Source: Bradyrhizobium sp. CCGB12 (GTDB lineage: Bacteria > Pseudomonadota > Alphaproteobacteria > Rhizobiales > Xanthobacteraceae). From it: a stretch of DNA of 64,000 nucleotides. The notes below the pieces were generated by a model that worked only from the letters and a program-made list of their open reading frames with translations, was not told the DNA's origin and made no database searches. Numbering within the stretch: the stretch's first letter is position 1; each line of letters begins with the position of its first letter. Location: positions 4,836,001-4,900,000 of the forward strand of contig NZ_JANADO010000001.1 in assembly GCF_024199845.1 (NCBI RefSeq). The letters are read 5' to 3'. Made by a program: the position numbers and the translations under genes. Shown here one piece after another: positions 54,263 through 63,134 of this stretch.

Positions 54263-54996
54263 GCGCTTCGAGGCCGCTTCCCCGCGCCATGCTGATCGAC
54301 ATGGACGACACCATCCTGTCGGCCTATGGCCGGCCCGAGATCGCCTGGAACACGATCACGGCGGAATTCGCCGAGGAGCTGGCGCCGCTGCCGCCGCCGC
54401 AGGTCGCAACCGCGGTGCTGGCCTTCGCGCGAAACTTCTGGGCCAATGCGGAAGCGGCGTGGCGGCTCAAGCTCGCCGAGGCCCGCCACCTCACGGTCAA
54501 GGGCGGCTTCGCCGCGCTTGCGGCCGCCGGCCATCGCGCGCTGCCCGACGATCTCGCCATTCGCCTCGCCGATCGCTTCACCGCCTATCGCGAGGAGGAG
54601 ATGTTCGTCTTTCCCGGCGCGCATGAGGCGATCGACAAATTGAAGGCGCTCGGCATCAAGCTCGCGCTTGTCACCAACGGCGCCGCCGACATGCAGCGCG
54701 CCAAGGTCGAGCGCTTCGAGCTCGCGCACCGCTTCGATCACATCCAGATCGAGGGCGAGCACGGCTTCGGCAAGCCCGAGGAGCGCGCCTATCTGCACGC
54801 AATGGAGGCGCTGGGTGTCACCGCCAAGGACACCTGGATGATCGGCGACAACCTCGAATGGGAGGTCGTGACGCCGCAGCGCCTCGGCATCTATTCGATC
54901 TGGATCGACGTCCATGGCGACGGCCTGCCCGAAGGCTCGACCGTCAGGCCCGACCGCATCATCCGCTCGCTGACCGAGCTGGTGCCGCAGGTGTAA
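54253..54996 (+). CDS. HAD-superfamily hydrolase
   Basis: 247 residues; ATG at 54253, or at 54259 where it would overlap the hemF stop as ATGA. Motif I is [11 protein letters not shown] (Asp nucleophile, then Asp), motif II is LVTNGAAD, the Lys lies near [10 protein letters not shown] and motif IV is [11 protein letters not shown] helical cap of about 100 residues follows motif I. Resembles the YjjG/phosphoglycolate phosphatase-like group. Substrate not known; the link with hemF is by position only. Confidence 0.9.
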   Translation: MAMSASRPLPRAMLIDMDDTILSAYGRPEIAWNTITAEFAEELAPLPPPQVATAVLAFARNFWANAEAAWRLKLAEARHLTVKGGFAALAAAGHRALPDDLAIRLADRFTAYREEEMFVFPGAHEAIDKLKALGIKLALVTNGAADMQRAKVERFELAHRFDHIQIEGEHGFGKPEERAYLHAMEALGVTAKDTWMIGDNLEWEVVTPQRLGIYSIWIDVHGDGLPEGSTVRPDRIIRSLTELVPQV

Positions 54997-55300
54997 CCAG
55001 GGCGCAAAACAAAATATCGAAAAACAACCCCATGCACAGTAGGGCGCTGCTGCAAATTCAAGGTCTTGCGGATTTTACGAAATCTATTTGACACGTCGGG
55101 CAAAACAGGGGCATGATGGCATCGTCGCGATGTCCGAGGTGGGCGCCCTTTTCGCAAACGGTCTCGCCAGCACCTGAGCATTCCCTTGCATGGGAACGCG
55201 CGGCCTTTTCGCCGATCCGTCGCCTCCGCCCGTCCGTTTTCCGCGTGTCATGACAAATTGCTAGCGTCGTCCGGATCGATCAAACTCGAAAGGACAATCC
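54997..55300. other. 304-bp gap with a dispersed 22-mer
   Basis: Contains the 22-bp sequence shared with 6116-6137 near its left end, followed by an AT-rich stretch and the TTGACACGTCGGGCAAAACA block, a type I have seen repeatedly in Bradyrhizobium intergenic DNA. No RNA gene is recognised. The YodC promoter must lie in the right part. Confidence 0.5.
55021..55042. repeat. 22-bp dispersed sequence, identical to 6116-6137
   Basis: Identical to 6116-6137, in the gap after the HAD gene. The flanking bases on both sides differ between copies. Confidence 0.75.
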
Positions 55301-55510
55301 ATGGAATTGAAAGCCGGCGATGTCGTGATGCTGAAATCCGGCGGCCAGCCGCTGACGGTCGCGGAGATCAAGGAAGAAGAGGTGCTCTGCCTCTGGATGG
55401 GGATGGAAGGCGACCTGTTCCGCGAGACGCTGCCGCTGGCCACGCTCGCCCGCGTCGAGGAAGAAGAGGACGACGAAGACGAGGATGAAGACGACGAGGA
55501 CGAGGAGTAG
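55301..55510 (+). CDS. YodC-family (DUF2158) small protein with acidic tail
   Basis: 69 residues. The compact N-terminal part (ELKAGDVVMLKSGGQPLTV and LCLWMGMEGDLFRETLPL) fits DUF2158/YodC. The last 20 residues are nearly all Glu and Asp. Strong AAAGGA upstream. Function unknown; the acidic tail could bind cations or basic proteins. Confidence 0.82.
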   Translation: MELKAGDVVMLKSGGQPLTVAEIKEEEVLCLWMGMEGDLFRETLPLATLARVEEEEDDEDEDEDDEDEE

Positions 55511-55527
55511 GCATCGCCTCGTCAGAT

Positions 55528-55545
55528 CGGAGCGTTCCGCTCCTT
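55528..55545 (+). terminator. Hairpin after the YodC gene
   Basis: GGAGCG-TTC-CGCTCC followed by TTCGCTT, 18 bases after the stop. A weak intrinsic terminator candidate. Confidence 0.4.
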
Positions 55546-55743
55546 CGCTTCCGATGTCCGCTGCTCTGCCAATAGAAGCGCAATAGCGGACATCGTCGGA
55601 TCTCGCAGAAGGGCCAGAAACGGAAGTACGGTCTTGATCTGAAAGCGCAGCGACGCGAGGTCGCACTTCCCCAAGTCACGATTTGATGCCGTACTCTGCC
55701 CCGGCCAAGCCTCATCACGGCCCCACGGCTCTGGAGGCAAATC

Positions 55744-56148
55744 ATGTCGGAAGCGCTTGAGGTCGAGATATCTGCCTTCTTCAACAAATACATGGAAACG
55801 TTCGCCACCTGGGATGGTGACCAAATCGCAAAACTCTACTGCGCTCCCTGCATCACCATGCGGGGTGACGGGTCGATACATTGCTTTCAGTCACGTGACG
55901 AGATTGCGCGGTTTTTCCAAGGAGTGGCCGATACCTACCGACGCGAAGGGGCAGCAGGTGGAACTCTGCACGATGTAGTGGCCGTTCCTATCGGCGAACG
56001 CAGTGCTCTCGGGACTGTAACGTGGAAAAACCTCCGACCGGATGGAAGCGTTACAAGGCAATGGCGGCAGTCCTACAACCTTATTCGCTTCCCCGACGGG
56101 TGGCGCATCCTTGCTACGACATTTCACCTGAGCGGGATAGCTGGCTAG
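55744..56148 (+). CDS. SnoaL/DUF4440-like protein
   Basis: 134 residues. An N-terminal helix (EISAFFNKYMETFATWDGDQIAKLY), strand CITMRGDGSIHCF and the ending WRQSYNLIRFPDGWRILATTFH follow the NTF2-like pattern with a barrel cavity. Closest in style to DUF4440-type proteins. GGAGGC precedes the ATG. No substrate can be given. An unrelated cupin gene lies just downstream on the other strand. Confidence 0.78.
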   Translation: MSEALEVEISAFFNKYMETFATWDGDQIAKLYCAPCITMRGDGSIHCFQSRDEIARFFQGVADTYRREGAAGGTLHDVVAVPIGERSALGTVTWKNLRPDGSVTRQWRQSYNLIRFPDGWRILATTFHLSGIAG

Positions 56149-56222
56149 TGATTTCCGCTTCGGGTCGATTCTTTGGCCATTTGCAGACTTTCAGCGCCGC
56201 GGGCGATGGCGCTCTCCGCGGA

Positions 56223-56615
56223 CTATGCGGCCGGCAAGTCGAGGCCATCGGGTAGCCTGATCCAAAGAACGGTTTGCTCGTCCGGGGAGTGACGAGACAG
56301 ATGGCCCTTTCCGTGCGTGTCCTCCACCAACACGAACTCGCCCGCAGAGACGTGCCGCACCTCGCCGTCGCTCGTCTCGTATTCGACCGCGCCGGTCAGT
56401 CTGACGGTCAATACCCGCGCCGGAACGGTATGCCAGTCAACCTGCCGCATACCGGCAGGGATTTGAGTAAACTCAACGCTTGACGCGAGATAGCGCCTGG
56501 ACACTTGAAACGGCTTGGCATTGGGAGCGACGGCCACCTTTGCCGTCATGGGGATGTCCACTTCACCGAAGTGAGATTCACCGTCCGGGGTTGCGTAGAT
56601 CCGGAGACACTTCAT
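56223..56615 (-). CDS. Cupin-fold protein
   Basis: 130 residues forming a small beta barrel: DWHTVPARVLTVRLTGAVEYETSDGEVRHVSAGEFVLVEDTHGKGH carries the usual cupin motif spacing, with His in place of the first metal ligands (DWHTVP) and a Gly-rich turn. The N-terminus MKCLRIYATPDGESHFGEVDIPM is unusual and recurs in related cupins of unknown role. No partner gene suggests a substrate. Confidence 0.8.
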   Translation of the reverse strand: MKCLRIYATPDGESHFGEVDIPMTAKVAVAPNAKPFQVSRRYLASSVEFTQIPAGMRQVDWHTVPARVLTVRLTGAVEYETSDGEVRHVSAGEFVLVEDTHGKGHLSRHSPDEQTVLWIRLPDGLDLPAA

Positions 56616-56823
56616 CGGCTGTCACCTTTTGGCTCGCCAGCGAAACAAGCTCACCTACCATGACGTCCTGCGATGTTGCCAGGTTGCATCCTGCCAAATG
56701 ACCCAACAGCTCGCCCATGCGAGTCCGTGATCCCGGGGATGTGACCAGTCGTGAAGCCGAGATCTGTTGGGACCCTGCGGCCGGGCATTAAATGACGGAC
56801 CGGGGACAGTTGGAGAAAAAGCG

Positions 56824-57099
56824 ATGCGTTTCATTTTGGCGTTGAGCCTATTGATCCCCCTGTCCAGCGTTGCGAACGCAGCGCCGGTGCATCACCCCCA
56901 CCGGCACACTGCTGTTCGCTCCCATCAGGGCACGTTTGCACCAGGTTCCAGTTCGAGCTTTGCCTACGCGCCACCTCGGCCGCCGACCGAATACCGTTCC
57001 GCGCCCTCCTATGGCGACCGTGAACCGTATTTCGGCGCGTCTCAGGGTTATGCGCCTGGCGAAAAGGAGCAATTCCTCCACAGCTTGTTCAGCCCATAG
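56824..57099 (+). CDS. Small secreted protein of unknown function
   Basis: 91 residues from the ATG at 56824, GAAAAAG upstream. Signal peptide MRFILALSLLIPLSSVANA with cleavage after ANA. The mature part is His-, Pro-, Ser- and Tyr-rich (HHPHRHTAVRSH) with no fold I recognise. The His cluster could bind metals. It is an orphan by position. Confidence 0.6.
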   Translation: MRFILALSLLIPLSSVANAAPVHHPHRHTAVRSHQGTFAPGSSSSFAYAPPRPPTEYRSAPSYGDREPYFGASQGYAPGEKEQFLHSLFSP

Positions 57100-57132
57100 C
57101 GCTGCTTGAAACAATCGGGCCGCGGCCGATCG

Positions 57133-58087
57133 CTATTGCTTTGCGCTTTCAGCGAAGTGCTTGCGGAAAAACGCCACGATAAAACCCGGCGCGTCCGTGC
57201 AAGCTGTGGGGTTGGCCTGCACCTCCTTCGGGGTACAGGTAGCAAGGAAAGAGAAGTGTCTGGCGTTTGCCACGAATTGATACTCCGGCGCCAGAAGACC
57301 TTGTTTAATAGCAAGCCGCGCAGCATCCGGACAGACCGTCTGCATTTTGTGCCGGATCGGAGCTCCACAGTTGCACCGGAATCGCTATCGTTTTCAGATT
57401 CTTCGCGGGAAAAACAAACGCGGGATATGGATCGACGATGACAGCGGCTCTGACGCGCGGATCAGGCGTGACCGGCTGAGCGGGCGCCTCACCGCTTTCG
57501 AGCTGCTTGCAAGCCAACAGGCTCGACGTCGCGCAATTGGGCAGGCCTTTTCGCAAATCGGGATTGCCGCCGATAACAGCGAGCCCCGCATAGCCGCCAA
57601 ACGAAAAGCCGTAGAGGCCAATACGCTGGGTGTCGATGCGTGGCGCGTCGGGCCAGCCATCGAGCATGTAGTCGATTAGCCGCTTTATGTCCGCGGGGCG
57701 CTCGACCAGCACCGAAAGACTGTCGGTACGGCTGGTGTCGCGCCAGGTGTCACCGGGATGATTGAGCGCGGCGACCACAAAGCCGGCATCGGCCAACGCC
57801 GCCGCCGTGTCATGGTGGCCGCCGAACCATCCTCTCCTGCCATGCGATATCACGATGAGGGGAAGCTTTTCGCCCGTCACCGCGCATCCCGGGACGGCGA
57901 AAAAGATGGCACCTCGTGCATCCATTTCTTGTGGTGGCTCCACGCACGGCGTCCAGACCAGCAGCCTGATCGCCGGTCCCGCCGCGCTCGCCGGAATGTC
58001 GAAATTCTTGACCCCCGCTGCGTTCGCCGCTGTCAGCCCGAAGATGAAGAAACAGATTACGAACGCGAACTTTGTGTGACTCATCAT
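57133..58087 (-). pseudogene. Decayed alpha/beta hydrolase gene (frameshift, probable deletion)
   Basis: The first frame, from the ATG at 58087 (signal FAFVICFFIFGLTAANA), encodes a PAF acetylhydrolase/dienelactone hydrolase-like enzyme: nucleophile Ser in GLYGFSFGGYAGLA, oxyanion-hole region VISHGRRGWFGGHHDT, ending at 57305. The remainder is in another frame, 57345 to 57133 (DAARLAIKQGLLAPEYQF, ARHFSFLATCTPKE, FFRKHF), with the catalytic His in the second block. A frameshift near 57310-57345 separates them. PGFIVAFFRKHF also appears to lack about 13 residues compared with homologues. The protein is probably not functional. Confidence 0.75.
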
Positions 58088-58273
58088 CGGCTCCTGGGGC
58101 CTGAGGCACTTCACAATAGGAAGCTTTGGATCAAGCGATTATGTCGCCTTTGGGTCGTAGGCCTCCATTGGCGGCGAAGCCGGGCGACCTCCGGTTTGCG
58201 CTCGGACGCCGACGTCTTGGGTACGAGGTTTACTCCGCGGTTCGCGCGCGAATGCCTGATGAGCCGGAGTCAT

Positions 58274-59044
58274 CTAAGCGATCAGTTGCCTCATCGCAGC
58301 CGAGATCATCACCAGCCCGCCCGTGATCACGGCAACGTCGAGGATCGCCGTGTGGATGTGCACCGGCATCCGCTCGACGAAGGCTTTTGCGAGGAACGCG
58401 CCGGGGATGGCGATCGCGCCGATCAGCAGCGCAAGGGCGAGCACCTGCGCGGTCACGGCGCCGGCAAGGCCGAACACCGAGATCTTGATCAGGCCGGTGC
58501 CGAGCGAGATCATCGCGTCGGTGGCGATCACGGCGGCGCCCTCGAGGCCTGCGGCCATCAGCAGCGACAGCAGGATCACGCCGGAGCCGGAGGTGCCGCC
58601 GACCAGCACGCCGTAACCGACGGAGCCGGCGGCAAGGCCGGTGTCGCCGATCCTGACCTCGCGGCGGCGGAGCACGCGGCGCAGCGGCACGCTCACGATC
58701 AGCATGGTGCCGATCACGAGCGCTGCGCCCGCATTGGTCAGGCGCGTGTAACCGTAGGCGCCGAGCACGGTCGTCAGCGCCGCGCAGGCCAGCACGATCA
58801 GCGCGCGGCGGCGGTCGGCGTAGCGCAGATAAGCGATCGCGCGGCTGCAATTCGTGAACATCGCGGAGATCGCGATGATCGGCACCACCGGCTCGGCGCC
58901 GACCAGCGGCACCAGCACCAGCGGCATCAGGGCGCCGGTGCCATAACCGGCGAGACCACCGATGATCGAAGCAAACAACGCCATCAACGCGACCAGCAGG
59001 AGCTGAAAAATCGAGATGTCGGCGAAGCCTGAAACGATGGTCAC
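58274..59044 (-). CDS. TauE/SafE-family sulfite/anion exporter
   Basis: 256 residues from the GTG at 59044, which overlaps the CCA gene stop (GTGA). Eight or so membrane helices; the repeat pattern GGLAGYGTGALMPLVLVPLVG and GVLVGGTSGSGVILLSLLMAAGLEGAAVIATDAM is that of TauE/SafE. It may export sulfite or organic sulfur anions. The frame runs upstream into the CCA gene but the earlier residues belong to that gene's other frame. Confidence 0.88.
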   Translation of the reverse strand: MTIVSGFADISIFQLLLVALMALFASIIGGLAGYGTGALMPLVLVPLVGAEPVVPIIAISAMFTNCSRAIAYLRYADRRRALIVLACAALTTVLGAYGYTRLTNAGAALVIGTMLIVSVPLRRVLRRREVRIGDTGLAAGSVGYGVLVGGTSGSGVILLSLLMAAGLEGAAVIATDAMISLGTGLIKISVFGLAGAVTAQVLALALLIGAIAIPGAFLAKAFVERMPVHIHTAILDVAVITGGLVMISAAMRQLIA

Positions 59045-60297
59045 GTTCTCTCGTCGCGGCTGACGCGTGCCGCTGCTTGATCGGCGATGGAAGCGAGCGC
59101 GGCTTCCTCTAGTGGAAAATCCGCCGCAAGCCAAGCGTCCTCGGCGAGCGTCAACACATGTCCGAGCGCGGGACCTTCCGCCAATCCGCGCGCGATGAAA
59201 TCGGCAGCCTTCAGCGGAAATTTCGGCGCAGTCCAGCGTTGCGGCAGCTCGGCGAGCGCACGCCAGCGCAACGATCCGATGTCGCCACTCGCCCGCGACC
59301 AGGCCAGCAACACGCGATCGTGATAGCGCTCCGCGCCAAGCCGGTAGAGCAGCCGCCGTGCATTGGCCTCGTCCTTGGTGGCCAAGCGCCACCAGCGATG
59401 CCCCATCGAATCCAGCGCCTTGGTCTCGGCATTGGAGAGCCTCATGCGCACCGCGAGGCGCTTGGCATCTTCGGTCACCGCGACCGTCAGCGCGGCAAGG
59501 CGCCGCGTGCTGCTGGCAGCAAGGCCAAGCTCGCGCTCGATCGTGATCATCGCGGCCAGCGGCCCGGTATAGGCGACGCCGCCGATCAGCGTCTGCAGCA
59601 ATCCGCCCTCGGCCATAGCCAACACGGCTGCGGATGCGCCGCCGGCCATCAGCAGCTTGAGCATCTCCATGCGCACCCGCTCGGCCGAGAGGCTGGCAAG
59701 GCCCGCGCGTCCACGGATGCAGGCGAGATAGCCGTCGCGGTCGGGCTCGCCGACGCCGAAGGCAGCGTGGATGCGGAAGAAGCGCAGGATGCGCAAATAA
59801 TCCTCGGCGATGCGCTGGTCGGGATCGCCGATGAAGCGCACGCAGCGTGCTCGCGCATCCGCGATCCCGCCGACATGGTCGTGGACGACACCTGCCGCAT
59901 CGACCGACAGGCCGTTCATGGTGAAGTCGCGCCGCTCGGCATCCTTCACCCAGTCGCGGCCGAACGCGACCTTGGCCTTGCGGCCGAAGGTTTCGGTGTC
60001 CTCGCGCAGCGTCGTCACCTCATAGGGATGCCCGTCGATGACGAGCGTGACGGTGCCATGGTCGATGCCGGTCGGCACGCTCTTGATGCCGGCGGCCTTG
60101 GCGCGTCGCATCACCTCGTCCGGCAATGCGGTGGTCGCGATGTCGATGTCCCCGGGCACGAGACCGAGCAGCGCGTTGCGCACCGCGCCGCCGACCACCC
60201 GCGCCTCCTCGCCATCCGCGTCCAGCAATTGCAGGACGCGCGCGGTCCCGCCTGCGGTCAGCCAGGGCGCATCGGCGAGTAACGGCTCCGCGCTCAT
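59041..60297 (-). CDS. cca: CCA tRNA nucleotidyltransferase (class II)
   Basis: 418 residues from the ATG at 60297. Adds CCA to tRNA 3' ends. The class II nucleotidyltransferase head has VVGGAVRNALLGLVPGDIDIATTALPD (metal-binding DID), the template RRDFTMNGLSVD and the EDYLRILRFFRIHAAFG motif. The C-terminal region is a helical body. It is the fourth gene of a tightly packed operon. Confidence 0.96.
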   Translation of the reverse strand: MSAEPLLADAPWLTAGGTARVLQLLDADGEEARVVGGAVRNALLGLVPGDIDIATTALPDEVMRRAKAAGIKSVPTGIDHGTVTLVIDGHPYEVTTLREDTETFGRKAKVAFGRDWVKDAERRDFTMNGLSVDAAGVVHDHVGGIADARARCVRFIGDPDQRIAEDYLRILRFFRIHAAFGVGEPDRDGYLACIRGRAGLASLSAERVRMEMLKLLMAGGASAAVLAMAEGGLLQTLIGGVAYTGPLAAMITIERELGLAASSTRRLAALTVAVTEDAKRLAVRMRLSNAETKALDSMGHRWWRLATKDEANARRLLYRLGAERYHDRVLLAWSRASGDIGSLRWRALAELPQRWTAPKFPLKAADFIARGLAEGPALGHVLTLAEDAWLAADFPLEEAALASIADQAAARVSRDERT

Positions 60298-60307
60298 CGT
60301 CCAGCCC

Positions 60308-60568
60308 TTATTTTTGCGAGCCCGGCACGAATTTGCCGTTCTCGACATGCGCGGGAACGTAGGTCGAGTCCGGCCCGGCGCCGTAATGCGCCATGCCGAC
60401 CATCCCCGCGATCACCAGCACCATCGCGACCAAAGCGAGGCGCGCGACGACGGTGACCGGCCAGGACGATCGCGCGAACAGGCCGGACCGGGTGGCGGCC
60501 AGGAACAGCGCATAGACGACAAAGGGGATGAGGAAAATTCCGATCTCGGTCAGAACCGGCCGGATCAT
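60308..60568 (-). CDS. DUF6111-family small membrane protein
   Basis: 86 residues, two membrane helices (IGIFLIPFVVYALFLAA and LALVAMVLVIAGMVGM) and a C-terminal tail with STYVPAHVENGKFVPG. Its start overlaps the Nudix stop, and the CCA gene follows after 10 bases. Function unknown. The tail ending VENGKFVPG is highly conserved in homologues in this operon position, as far as I recall. Confidence 0.78.
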   Translation of the reverse strand: MIRPVLTEIGIFLIPFVVYALFLAATRSGLFARSSWPVTVVARLALVAMVLVIAGMVGMAHYGAGPDSTYVPAHVENGKFVPGSQK

Positions 60569-61236
60569 GATGAATAGATCCGCTCATAAAGCACGCGCAG
60601 CATACCGGCCGTCGCCCCCCAGATGTAGCGCTCCGCGAACGGCATCGCGTAATAGGAGCGCTCCATGCCGCGGAATTCCTTGCTATGCACCTGGTGGTTC
60701 ACCGGGTTCATCAGGAAGGATAGCGGGACTTCGAATGCGTCATCAACCTCGGAATGGTTGATGGTGAGCGAAAAGCCCGGCCTGACCCTTGCGACCGTCG
60801 GCAGGATGCGGAAGCCGAAGGCGGTGCCGTAGAGGTCGAGATAGCCGATCGGCTCGACGAAGTCTCTGGACAGCCCGACCTCCTCCTCGGCCTCACGCAG
60901 CGCGGCATCGAGCGGCGAGGAATCGGTCGCGTCGATCTTGCCGCCGGGAAAGGCGATCTGGCCGGCGTGGTCGTTGAGATGTGCCGAGCGCTGCGTCAAC
61001 AGGATGGTCGGCTCGGGATGGTCGACCACCGCGATCAGGACCGCCGCCGGCCGCACCGGCTGCTCGCGCGCGATGATCTCGAGCATCTTGTCGGTGCCGG
61101 GATCGCCCGAGGTCGGAATGATGTTCGGATCATACAGGCCGGGCGGAACGTCGAAATCGAGCCTGGCCCTGGAGCGGGCAAAGAAATCCGCCGCGCCAAT
61201 GGCGACCGGATCGTTCTTCAGGATAGGCTTGTTCAA
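60565..61236 (-). CDS. Nudix hydrolase, CoA pyrophosphatase type
   Basis: 223 residues. The Nudix box is GGKIDATDSSPLDAALREAEEEVGL, and the preceding LTQRSAHLNDHAGQIAFPGGK is the UPF0035-type extension of CoA-cleaving enzymes. It would hydrolyse CoA to 3',5'-ADP and phosphopantetheine. Start and stop overlap the neighbouring genes by 4 bases. Confidence 0.93.
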   Translation of the reverse strand: MNKPILKNDPVAIGAADFFARSRARLDFDVPPGLYDPNIIPTSGDPGTDKMLEIIAREQPVRPAAVLIAVVDHPEPTILLTQRSAHLNDHAGQIAFPGGKIDATDSSPLDAALREAEEEVGLSRDFVEPIGYLDLYGTAFGFRILPTVARVRPGFSLTINHSEVDDAFEVPLSFLMNPVNHQVHSKEFRGMERSYYAMPFAERYIWGATAGMLRVLYERIYSS

Positions 61237-61844
61237 AGCGCGGCCCTCACCTGCTCCGCATCGGCCATGGCGAAGAATTCGCCGGCCGACTCGACGCCGA
61301 ACATCGGCTGGCCATCGACCATCCGCTGCTCGCCCATGTCAACCAGATCGTAATAGAGCGCGCGGGTGACCTTAGCCCAGAGATCGGCGCGGACATGCAG
61401 ATAGGGCGTCAGCCCGCCGTCCTTCGCCGGCTCGAAGCGCAACCGGTGCGCGGCATCGCAGGTGACCCAATCGTCGACATTGGTACGGAAGCTCAGCACG
61501 CGATCGCGGCCCTCGCCGGCCTTCAGCATCTCGACCGCCATGAACGGCGCGTCATCGACGCGAATGCCGACCTTCTCCACCGGCGTGACCAGGAAGTGCT
61601 TGTCGCCCTCGCGCTTGAGGATGGTCGAGAACAGCCGCACCAGCGCGTGACGGCCGATTGGTGTCCCCATGTAGAACCAAGTACCATCGGAGGCGATTCG
61701 GATATCGAGATCTCCGCAAAACGGCGGATTCCACAGATGCACCGGCGGCAGGCCCTTCTTGGCGCCTTCGGCGTTGGCAGCACTTTTGGCGGCGGCCGTC
61801 AGCCCCTCAAGACCGCGATCGGCACTCTGCCCTTGGTTCGCCAT
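61233..61844 (-). CDS. DUF1285-family protein
   Basis: 203 residues from the ATG at 61844 (a GTG at 61865 is possible). Family segments are VHLWNPPFCGDLDIRIASDGTWFYMGTPIGRHALVRLFS, a repeat-like DVDDAPF/ADDAPF strand and RALYYDLVDMGE. Function unknown. It is the first gene of the operon and its stop overlaps the Nudix start (ATGA). Confidence 0.9.
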   Translation of the reverse strand: MANQGQSADRGLEGLTAAAKSAANAEGAKKGLPPVHLWNPPFCGDLDIRIASDGTWFYMGTPIGRHALVRLFSTILKREGDKHFLVTPVEKVGIRVDDAPFMAVEMLKAGEGRDRVLSFRTNVDDWVTCDAAHRLRFEPAKDGGLTPYLHVRADLWAKVTRALYYDLVDMGEQRMVDGQPMFGVESAGEFFAMADAEQVRAAL

Positions 61845-62135
61845 GGTTTGCCCTGACTTTGTCACTTGGCACGAATGTCGTTTGGCACGATTGGTGCAGG
61901 TCTACGTTGTATGTCGGCGCCCGGTTCCATCCCGGATTAGTCCGGTGTGGGAGGTCGCCACTTCGTGATGCCGTACATAACCCGAAGCCGATAAGGTGGG
62001 GATAGGTTAATTCAACGAATACATGGCCTTCCTGCAAGTCTAGCATAGGGCCCATGATCTGACGTGATGACCTGAGGTGATGTGTTTGACGTGACGTCGC
62101 AGGCAAGTCGCGTGGCAGGTTGAAGGAGCGAGCGA
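61845..62135. promoter_or_regulatory. Divergent promoter region of DUF1285 operon and moxR
   Basis: 291 bases. Includes the GTG alternative start and two AT-rich stretches near 61995-62030. AAGGAG lies just before the moxR start. No repeat or RNA found. Confidence 0.4.
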
Positions 62136-63134
62136 ATGGCGGAGAGTGTCGAGAAACTCGAGGACGGAATCGTCCGTTCGGCCGAGCAGGTGTCGAGCGA
62201 GATTCGTGCGGCGAAGGAGGCGATCGGCTCCGTCATCTTCGGCCAGGACCGCGTGATCGAGAACACCCTCGTCACCATCCTCTCCGGCGGCCATGCGCTG
62301 CTGATCGGCGTGCCGGGTCTGGCCAAGACCAAGCTGGTCGAGACGCTCGGCGTCACGCTCGGTCTGGACGCCAAGCGCATCCAGTTCACGCCCGACCTGA
62401 TGCCGTCGGACATTCTCGGCGCCGAGGTGTTAGATGAGAGCACCGCGGGCAAGCGCGCCTTCCGCTTCATTTCCGGTCCCGTGTTCGCGCAGCTCCTGAT
62501 GGCCGACGAGATCAATCGCGCCAGCCCGCGCACGCAATCGGCGCTGCTCCAGGCCATGCAGGAGCAGCACATCACGGTTGCGGGTGCGCGCCACGATCTG
62601 CCCAAGCCCTTCCACGTGCTTGCCACGCAAAACCCGCTGGAGCAGGAAGGCACCTATCCGCTGCCCGAGGCGCAGCTCGACCGCTTCCTGATGGAGATCG
62701 ACGTCGACTATCCCGATCGCGATGCCGAGCGCCGCATCCTGTTCGAGACCACCGGAGCCGAGGAGACGTTGGCGAAGGGATCGATGAGCGCGGATGCGCT
62801 GATCACCGCGCAACGGCTGGTCCGCCGCCTGCCGGTGGGCGATTCCGTCGTCGAAGCCATCCTGTCGCTGGTGCGCTCGGCCCGTCCGGGACCGGACGCC
62901 GGCGAAGCCGGCAAGTTCATTGCCTGGGGCCCCGGCCCGCGCGCCAGCCAATCCCTGATGCTCGCCGTGCGCGCGCGTGCGCTGATCGACGGGCGCCTCG
63001 CGCCCTCGATCGACGACGTGCTCGACCTCGCCGAGCCGGTGCTGAAGCACCGCATGGCGCTGACCTTCCAGGCACGCGCCGAGGGACGCACAATTCCGGA
63101 CGTGATCCGGCAGTTGAAGACACGGATCGGTTGA
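62136..63134 (+). CDS. MoxR-family AAA+ ATPase
   Basis: 332 residues with AAGGAG ahead. Walker A GVPGLAKTKLVETL, Walker B LLMADEINRASPRTQSALLQAMQE, and LPEAQLDRFLMEIDVDYPD with the arginine finger region. MoxR ATPases act as chaperones that mature protein complexes with DUF58 and VWA partners. The DUF58 gene starts within the stop codon (TGATG), as usual for the pair. Confidence 0.95.
   Translation: MAESVEKLEDGIVRSAEQVSSEIRAAKEAIGSVIFGQDRVIENTLVTILSGGHALLIGVPGLAKTKLVETLGVTLGLDAKRIQFTPDLMPSDILGAEVLDESTAGKRAFRFISGPVFAQLLMADEINRASPRTQSALLQAMQEQHITVAGARHDLPKPFHVLATQNPLEQEGTYPLPEAQLDRFLMEIDVDYPDRDAERRILFETTGAEETLAKGSMSADALITAQRLVRRLPVGDSVVEAILSLVRSARPGPDAGEAGKFIAWGPGPRASQSLMLAVRARALIDGRLAPSIDDVLDLAEPVLKHRMALTFQARAEGRTIPDVIRQLKTRIG

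Noticed and set aside
58274..59392. A 372-codon frame for the TauE protein
   Set aside because: The first 116 residues are in the wrong frame of the CCA gene; the GTG at 59044 overlapping the upstream stop is the sensible start.
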